A stretch of 64,000 nt of DNA, taken from NCBI RefSeq assembly GCF_004337985.1, contig NC_043742.1, forward strand, positions 3,644,176 to 3,708,175, in the 5' to 3' direction. The position numbers and the translations under genes are program-made. Under the pieces are notes generated by a model. The model did not search any database. It saw only the letters and a program-made list of their open reading frames with translations, and was not told the origin of the DNA. The stretch's first letter is position 1. Every line of letters begins with the position of its first letter. This document shows, one piece after another, positions 56,440-64,000 of the stretch. This stretch comes from Pyricularia pennisetigena. Lineage: Eukaryota; Ascomycota; Sordariomycetes; Magnaporthales; Pyriculariaceae.

Positions 56440-59400
56440 TGGAAAACAGCCTTATATCGGGCCTTCCAGGCCCAATTCCAACAAAAAGGGGGCCTGAACC
56501 CAGCCCAAACGAGATTTTAACCGCTAATTTATAGGCCCAGAACATGCAATTAAAAGCGTTAACTACGCAAATGGATTAATTTCAGAGGACAATCTAACAG
56601 TTGATTGCCCTATTAACCTTGAAAAGTGGTAATTCCATTTATTCTAATGGTATTACGGGGTTGAATACCCCTAATAATAGTAATTCGGATATTAAACCCG
56701 CTACCGCACCCACTAGTCCACCCGGTAATTCAATTTTAAGTGACGGGATAGGTAAAGAATTATCGAAACGGGCATTTTCTTTCCCGGAAAATTATAAATT
56801 AATTGGGGCTAGGAATTAGGGTTTGTCGAAATAGGCGTTGATAGTGCAGTTAAGGGTTAAAAAAGCAGCGAAATTTATTTCCAACCCTAAAGTTGGTTAT
56901 ACTTTGCCGGAACACGGGCAATTAATCCTATTATTGTTTATAAAAACAATTTAACCAAAAAACCTTTAAAATCCATTGCGTGGCATTCCAGCCCCGTAAC
57001 TGCTTACAAAACCCTGGAAAATAATCATTCCGCTGGACCGGAAATAAGTCGAAATTCGTTATATCGGGAATTCCACGTTTTGAATTTTTCGAAATTTAAA
57101 AGGTCGATACTGGAGTTTAATAGCCGTTTTAACTCCCTGGTAGCTAAATTGGCGAATACCAACGTGGAAATTAACCCCGTAATTATACGAAATTAATATT
57201 TACGGGACCTGGAAGGGACGTTTGCTATTTGGACTGAACGCCAACGCAATACCCAACGGGCCCTGCAAATTATAGGCCAAACTTCGGAAAAGCTAAATTT
57301 GCAATACTTTATGGCGGATTTTATATCCGAAAATTCGATTTCAGGCTCTATAACGGCTAAAACCGCTAGTTATAGGTTTAAAGGTCGAAAGTCGGGTAAA
57401 AAAAAATGTTAAAAAGAGCGCAAAATAGGAAAATAATGGGCAGGAAAACACCTTTAAACGAAAACGAAATAAAAACTCTAATTCGGATTCTGCTGCTAAA
57501 AAATATGAAATCCTCCAACGCCAGCCAATTAACCGCTGGAACGTCCATAATATCTATGGATTTCGAATTATTTGCGGGCTCGATTTTAGGTGAAATTGAC
57601 GAATGGGTAGCGTATAATGCCTTGGAATAATCAGGTGATTTGGGCGGTAGTTTACCGTACCCAACCCTGCAACAGGAGGTTAATTCCGCTATTAGCGGAA
57701 TTATAAAATTACGTTCGGATTCGGATTCCGAACCCGATAATACCGGTAAAACGTTATAACCACAGATTTTAGCAGCTAATTTTAAAGTTAAAACGAAGCC
57801 TGGACGCCGCGTAAATTGGGCACCTAAACCTTGGAAGCTAGGTAAGCTTATCCTGTACGATATAAGTAACACGCACCATATTTTTGCAAATAAGCAATTG
57901 ATTACCGATTATACCCCCGGTTTTACAGTCGAAATCGGTACCGGAGGTGGCCCTGTTAGGCCTATAAACACCGGAACTGTAAAAGTACAGGTCCGTTACG
58001 GCCAAAAGGCTGACGAAATCAAAAAGTTTACGTTAAATAACGGTTTATATATCTTTTCGTTTGGAATAAATATCGTTAGTGGTTTTATACGTTATAATAT
58101 AGGGGGCGTATTATTAAAGAATACTTTGTACGATAAGGATCGCAAGGCGTGGAAACGCCTAAATAACGCTAAATATCCGTTTTATTTAGAGGCTCAAAGG
58201 TGCGATATCCTTGTCCGAAATATACCAAAAGTTTCGTATTACGCCTGGATAATAAGTGAATAAAGGACCGTCTTTAGCATGGCCTTACAGGGGGTTATAA
58301 AGGGTTACGTAACCCCGTTGGAAAGAAAATTAAATAATATAAACCCTAAAAGGGATTATAAAATTTACACCGATTCGGAACCGGAAGAAAATACGGTAAC
58401 GGAAAAGCTAAATCCCGAACAAAATACGGAAATAACCGTAAATTTACCTATAACGCAAAGGTTAAGCGGTATAAACACTGAAAATCTACGTGAAATTGGG
58501 CCCCGTAGGCCCGGCTGGCCGTTAGGTGACCCTTTTATGCAACCTAGTATAAAAGGGATTATTTCCGAAAAAAGGGGGATTCCCATATTAAAGATGCGTT
58601 GCTAAAACCTCCTTTATTATCGGATTTAAAGCCGGCCTTTGTAAATTACTTCCCTTTAGGGCTAAAACGAATTACGGACGGCTGGTTAACCGTTAAAGGA
58701 GACGGTATTACAGGCGATTGTGACGAAATTCAGGCCCAAAAAACCTTATTATAGCACCGGCGTTTAGGGCATATGAGGTTATTATTGCTAAAAAGAACCG
58801 CCAAAATTACAAAAGATTGACCTAATTTCGACAAAATTAGGGTAATTACCTGTATTGCTTACGTTTAAGCTATTTTTATTAGGCGTACAAATAGGGTCGC
58901 ACTCCTTACACCTTTTAATATTTTCGATTTTACAAAGGGTAATACAGTGACTTTGAGACCTAATCCTCACAATAAAAAACCCGTATTTTTGTTTTTAATG
59001 GACCGAAAATAACATTTTTGGTGGTCGATCCTGCTACGAAATAAAACCGGATTTACGGTTTGAATGGTTATTAAAGGTTTTTTTAAAGTTTTAGAAACTA
59101 CGTACGGGCGTTATCCCTTAAATTTTCACTTTGATGGGGGGTACGAGGTTAATATTAACCTTTAAAATTGGTTTAGAAATAAAAATATTAATTATAGCAT
59201 TTCGAATCCTTATAGCTACGGCCAAAACGGATTTACGGCACGGTCTGTTAGGCTTATTTTGAAGAGGTTTCGGCTTACAATTATAATGGCGGGTTTACCA
59301 TTAAATTTGTAATATTATTTACAACCTAGCGTGGTTAATTTAATTAACCGTACAACGGTAATTAATAGGGATCTAACATTTTACGAAAGATTTTATTCCG

Positions 59401-61635
59401 AATACCAACCTGGATTACCGTACAAGCCCAATTTAGGGCATATTCGGGCTATTGTTACTGTATGCCAGGCTATTATACCAGTGGAAAAAACGCCAAAAAT
59501 CTAATAAATTGGTTCCCCGCACCGAAATGGTGAAACTTTTAGCCCATGTGTTAAATTTTACACCGTTGGTTTACGCACCCGCTAAACGGGCCGTATATTA
59601 AACCTTTACCGTAAAAATTATAGAGGGTATAACCGTTGAAAGTTTGGCGATTCCAGGGGAAGCTCTACAGATTTCAAAGTGGGAAAATACAAATTTAAAG
59701 GGCGATTGTCATTTTGAATTGAAAACGAAATTAACAGCGTTCCAACGGATAATTATCCCCTAAAAACCCTGAAAAACCAGGGCATCTACCACCTGTTACA
59801 GAGTATTTACCACCTGAAAATACAGGGTACTTACCACCCGTTATAGGGCATTTAAACCCTGAACACACAGTGCCCGCCAGGCCTATATAACCTACTGTTG
59901 GCCCCCCAGAACCTATAACGGTAGCGGTACCTAATCCAGTACCTATAACGGTAGCGGTACCTAATCCAGTACCTAAGACAACGGAAATTCCCGAGTTTTC
60001 AACACCTGAAATACACAATATGGAGTTAAATTCGCAGTTCGAAAGCGCAGATTGAATGGATATAAATTACGTGCATTATCTTTGGATTCAAGCCGAAAAA
60101 AGTAAAGAAATAGCTCATTAAAGACGGTGAACCAAGTTTCTACTAACAGGCCTTAAAAATCCTAAAAATACTAAATCATTATTTGTTTTAACGTTTGAAT
60201 TCTGTAAGCATGGGTAGCGCAGGGCCAATCTTGTCAGCTACCCTGCATTATCTTATAACGGCTAGCACGGGCTAATTTTATTAGTCACCCTGCATCGAAT
60301 ATATAAATAAATAACAAATAAAACGTATACGCGTTTATGCACACAAAGCTTTATATATCACGTCTTTGTTCATAGTTTCGATAACAAAACAAATACGTCA
60401 TATATAATCTAGCTTAGTGGTTAAATGCACGTACCATAATCTATATTATATTTACGTTGCTGAAGTGCGTGGGTTCGAATCCCGTTATGGTCGCAGATTT
60501 TCTGTGCATGCATAATCACAATAGGCCGTTAGGCTCAATAGGTTAGCAGGTCAGTCACATAAATAAGGCCAAATCATGTGACGTGACCCCGCATTCCGGA
60601 CATCCGGATCGAAGATCTGCACCTACGGATTCGAACCCGTAATTCACAACTTAGCCTTAGATTCATCACGTTCATCGATTTAACGATTCAACGAATCGAT
60701 TGTGCAACAACAATATATTATCTCTATTACCCGCTAGCAAACGGTTATCGGCCATTTCAACGTTCCATTAGCCTTATATGTGATCCATTCTTCCCCGCGT
60801 TCACGATTAAGCTTATTCTATCTCGTAACATCCTCACAAATTCGACCAAATCGTTACAGCAAAAACCTTCCGTTTCATCCTTAAAATTAAAAGCCTGCAG
60901 GCCGTAAACTTGTTTTTACCCGACCGGTATTTAAATTCAAAAAGAATGAAAGTAATAGAGCTATGAAATACAAAGCGAGGCTGATTATGACGGGCTTTTT
61001 ACAAATCAAAGGCCTAAATTATATCTAAATTTCTGCTAGCAATAATATACCACCTAACTGGCGTACATTATTAGCTATAACTAATGCACAAAACTGGGAA
61101 ATAAAACAAATCGATTTTATCGGTGCGTTTTTAAATAGTGGCCTTACGGACGTAAATATAAATTTGCAAATTCCAAACTATTTTAACGAATGGGCTTACT
61201 TTTGTAACTTTACCATTGCTAAAAGTTTAATGAAAATGGGTTATAATCCGAAAAATTGCAGGTTATACAGTTGGAAAAGGTGTTATAAGGTTTGAAACAG
61301 GGCTTAAAAAAAGCTAAGACAGGTGAAAAACCCTATTTTTGAAAAAAAGGTTTTAAGCCGCTAATTTCTAAACCCGCTGTTTTTTATAACGTTAAATCCA
61401 AACATTTTATCGTTACTTTTGTAAACGACTACCTGCTAATAGGTCCTAAATTGCAATATATTCAGGATTTAAAAACCCGTTTCAATAAAGTATACGCGTT
61501 GGAAAACAGGGGCCCTCCAACATGTTTTTTTAGACGTTCAAAATATGAAACATAGGCCTAAATGCCTATTTGGCTCCATTAAATTTAATTTACAAAGGAA
61601 ATATTAACAACGCTCGGATTAACTAATTGCAAACC
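56440..61635 (+). pseudogene. Copia-B polyprotein relic
   Basis: Gag about 56440-57350. Protease-type region in 57840-58263, with HHIFANKQLITDYT and a long open stretch 57898-58263; the DTG triplet reads DIS. A second open segment is at 58279-58605. Integrase traces about 58740-59700, proline repeats 59765-59975 (a PITVAVPNPV unit is duplicated). RT from about 60840 after the LTR2 insertion (QIDFIGAFLNSGL near 61100; FVND in place of the acidic box near 61420). Truncated by Copia-C. Confidence 0.82.
60203..60838 (-). repeat. solo LTR2 in Copia-B with TSD AATTC
   Basis: 636 bp, TGTAAGCATGG...CCTCACA, the inverse orientation of the copy at 4741. Exact duplication AATTC (60198-60202, 60839-60843); Copia-B is continuous across it when compared with Copia-A near 48050. 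Two tRNA-like modules: A-box TAGCTTAGTGG (60410-60420) and B-box GGGTTCGAATCCC (60471-60483) on the plus strand, and a B-box (60638-60627, GGGTTCGAATCC) on the minus strand. Confidence 0.88.
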
Positions 61636-62193
61636 TGTTAGCAATATGGGTTGCTAACAGGGGTTTAGGCATTAGCCTAGATGCGGCGTGGTATTAGTTA
61701 TATTGTAAAAACCTGTAATTACAGGGCTTAAATGCACTAAATTGTTCACTAAATTTGGGATTAATAAATTTAATTCATTGGTGGGGGAAACTTTGCTTTA
61801 TCTCCCATACATACTCTCAGACATCGAAATGGGGGTCCGCACCCCGCAAAGGGTTCCGGCACCGCACACGATTTTCCGAAAAATTATTTTGTATACGTTG
61901 TTGAAAAAATACCCTCATTTCCATACAAACCATTTCTGGGTTCGCACTAATTTGCTAATTTAGTGAGAATTTCAACTTAGTTCAGGGTAGCTGACTCGTA
62001 AATGCAGGGTGGGTATTAAACCCGGTATAGGATGAAACCCCATTCGCTGACACTTTAAATCGCAATTCCTGCAATACATAGAATATAATAGAAAATCCGT
62101 AGCCCTAACAGCCCCAATTCGGCTTTATCTATTATAGCGTGTATACAAATAAAAGCGGACCCATTTTATGCTAGATAGCGCATATAATTAACA
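61636..62193 (-). repeat. Copia-C 3' LTR
   Basis: 558 bp, TGTTAGCAATATGGG...AATTAACA, the reverse complement of the Copia LTR. Confidence 0.9.
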
Positions 62194-62768
62194 CTCCCTT
62201 TCTTTTGCTACTATTTACATAAAGTCGAAAAAGAAAAGCATATAAAAAAAAAATAAAACCCCCAAAAAAGAGATCCCCCTTATGTCCCAACCCGACTCGA
62301 GTTCCCAATATAAACCCCCTGGATAATTAAACCCTCTGTACCGACCTATAACCCCCGAAATGGACGAACCCCCCAATTGGAAAAAACCCCCCTAAATTAT
62401 AATCACCCCCGGATTTGCATAATATTAACCCACGGAATTAGCTACTAAGCCAGGTAGCTAATCGGGCTGTTCGTTGGTAATAGTCCAAATTAAATATATT
62501 ATATAGGGTATTTCGAATGCGTCAATCGCCCAAAACACGAGCTTTTTCAATTGAAATTCAACTTTGGGTATGAAGGCGGTATAAATTGCTTATTCATTAA
62601 CCTGTACAAAGTAGATTCGGGTAGTACGGCCGGTATTGGGCTAACAAAAATCCAATATTTGCAAATAAAGGAAATACAACGGGTAATTAACTAACGAACT
62701 AATTAAATAATACCCTAATATTTAATAGGTAAAAACTAAGTTTTTAGGGGTTTAAACCCTATAAACTT

Positions 62769-64000
62769 TCAAAAGACCTTGTTAATTGGAAGCGTTAGGG
62801 GTTTTGTTAGGTTATTAGCGCGCATTTGTTTGGATTCCAGGTATTTCAGGGTTACTAATCCTTTTGTAATCAACTCCCGTACGTAATAAAACTTTAATAA
62901 CGTATATTTAGTACCTTGGTGGTGCGTAAAATTATGTACGCTAGCTATAAATCCTGTATTATCTCCAAATATTACAATAGGGCCTTTTATAGGTAGTCCA
63001 ATCTTTATAAATAGGCTTGTAAACCACTGTGCTTCACGCAAAGCTTCCGCTGAAGGTATTAATTTCGGTTTTTGGAATACTTAAAACTATAGTATTCGCC
63101 TTTTTGCATTTCCACATTATAAGGCCCCCAAATAAGGTATACAAATATCCGTAAATGGATTTTAAATTTTCCCTAACCCCGACAAAATCGCTATTGCTAA
63201 AACCCAGTAATTTAAAGCTTTTAAAACTCCTCATTAAGGAATTGGGTGGTAATTCGGTTTTAAATACTTTATTTCCGTAATAAATAAATAAGCATTTAAT
63301 ACCCGTTAAATAACGTGATAAGCTTTTAACTGCCGTTAAAAAGATTATAGTAATTTATATTAAAAAACGTAAAAGCTACTAAACCGCAAAACCGATATCC
63401 GGGCGCGTTAATAGCATTAAATTCATTAGGGTGCCGATAGTACGTTGTAATAATTTAATTTCTAACGCATTTACAGGTTCACTCCCGCTATATTTTAGCA
63501 TACCCGGTTGTAAGGGAATAAATATAGGTTTGCAATTAATTAATCCGAACGTTGTTCACGTTTCCTTTATATACTAATTTTAATGGAGCCAAAACAGGCG
63601 TTTAGACCTATCCCTTATGATTTAAACGCCTAAAAAATAGGCTGCAGGGCCCCTGTTTTCCAACGCGTATACCTTGTTAAAACAGGGTTTTATATCCTAA
63701 GTATATTGCAATTTAGGACCTGTTAACAAACAATCGTTTATAAAGGTAACTATAAAATGTTTGGATTTAACGTTATAGAAAACAGCGGGATTAGAGATTA
63801 ACGGCTTAAAACCTTCTTTAAAAAATAAGGTTCTAAATTTGTTTTACCATTTTTTTGAACCCTGTTTCAAACCGTATAGCGCCTTTTCCAACTGTATAAC
63901 CTGCAACTTTTTCGGATTATAACCCATTTCGACTAAATTTTTAGCGGTGGTAGGGTTAGAAGATTTGGCCCATTCGTTAAAACCGTTTGGAATTTGCAAA
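62769..64000 (-). pseudogene. Copia-C RT-RNase H relic
   Basis: Minus strand. RNase H is nearly open in two segments, 63234-63034 (FKLLGFSNSDFVGVRENLKS, SIPKTEINTFSGSFA) and 63041-62769 (REAQWFTSLFIKIGLP, GPIVIFGDNTGFIASV, TKYTLLKFYYVREL), separated by a frameshift. RT motifs lie further right (TRPDIGFAV near 63390; RT core from about 63700 to the edge). It is the least damaged of the three Copia copies at this position. Confidence 0.82.

Larger units (their letters stand above)
55058..61635 (+). mobile_element. Copia-B element, interrupted by LTR2 and by Copia-C
   Basis: 5' LTR 55058-55638 followed by an internal region parallel to Copia-A. An LTR2 solo LTR is inserted at 60203-60838. At 61635 the element is broken inside the RT region by the LTR of Copia-C. 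Its 3' half and 3' LTR should lie beyond the window. Left flank ATAGT. Confidence 0.85.
61636..64000 (-). mobile_element. Copia-C element, minus strand, incomplete at the window edge
   Basis: Begins with its 3' LTR (61636-62193), followed on its inner side by a purine-rich tract on the minus strand (AGTAGCAAAAGAAAGGG, about 62212-62196) and by RNase H and RT relics. The left flank is AAACC; the other flank lies outside. It is inserted in Copia-B. Confidence 0.87.

Noticed and set aside
60408..60497. Functional tRNA gene on the plus strand
   Set aside because: A-box and B-box are present, but the seven bases before the A-box region do not pair with those after the T arm, so no acceptor stem forms. 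It recurs within LTR2 copies, so it is a tRNA-like module of a repeat.
1..64000. Centromere
   Set aside because: AT-rich nested retroelements fit a fungal centromere, but two gene islands with intact secreted-protein genes and absence of any diagnostic signal leave this unsupported.

Overview
The window looks like an AT-rich, repeat-dense block from a filamentous ascomycete (Pezizomycotina) genome, probably a plant-associated species. Retrotransposon reading frames are full of TAA/TAG stops where CAA, CAG or TGG is expected. Catalytic residues carry G-to-A type changes, and even target-site duplications (TSDs) differ by G/A. That is the pattern left by repeat-induced point mutation (RIP). Fungal chromodomain Gypsy elements, a pogo/Fot1-type transposase and short spliceosomal introns support the assignment. 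The species cannot be named from the sequence.

Layout. 1-3073: end of an LTR element, then a TIR family (called here the TAGTCTCAG family) inserted in a possible host ORF. 3074-5565: RIP-damaged pogo/Fot1-like element split by a solo LTR (LTR2). 5566-6475: unique island with a 98-aa secreted-protein gene on the minus strand. 6476-14296: full Gypsy-1 element with a nested solo Copia LTR. 14297-15240: intergenic relics. 15241-26184: Gypsy-3, minus strand, carrying a nested TAGTCTCAG element with a 3.2-kb near-perfect inverted repeat whose centre is two N bases. 26185-34285: Copia solo LTRs, a full-length TAGTCTCAG element and unidentified degenerate coding traces. 34286-36836: second island with a MITE-like inverted repeat and an apparently intact five-exon M35 (deuterolysin-type) metalloprotease gene. 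36840-38119: TAGTCTCAG ends and LTR-like relics. 38120-53088: second Gypsy of the Gypsy-1 family, minus strand, containing a complete nested Copia element (43041-50739). 53089-64000: degenerate relics, a solo Copia LTR, a second Copia element (from 55058) carrying its own LTR2 insertion, and a third Copia element on the minus strand running off the window.

Biology. Most of the window is a graveyard of nested mobile elements. Insertion order can be read from TSDs: Copia into Gypsy, LTR2 into pogo and into Copia, Copia into Copia, and TAGTCTCAG elements into Gypsy-3 and other sequence. The two genes that look functional both encode proteins with signal peptides and sit in small islands without RIP damage: a cysteine-containing 98-aa protein and a 218-aa zinc protease of the family that includes the rice-blast avirulence protein AVR-Pita. 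This is the arrangement expected of an effector niche in a two-speed fungal genome. Other noteworthy structures are a conserved antisense coiled-coil-like ORF at the 3' end of both Gypsy-1 copies, an LTR family with two opposed tRNA-like Pol III box sets, and the giant palindrome.
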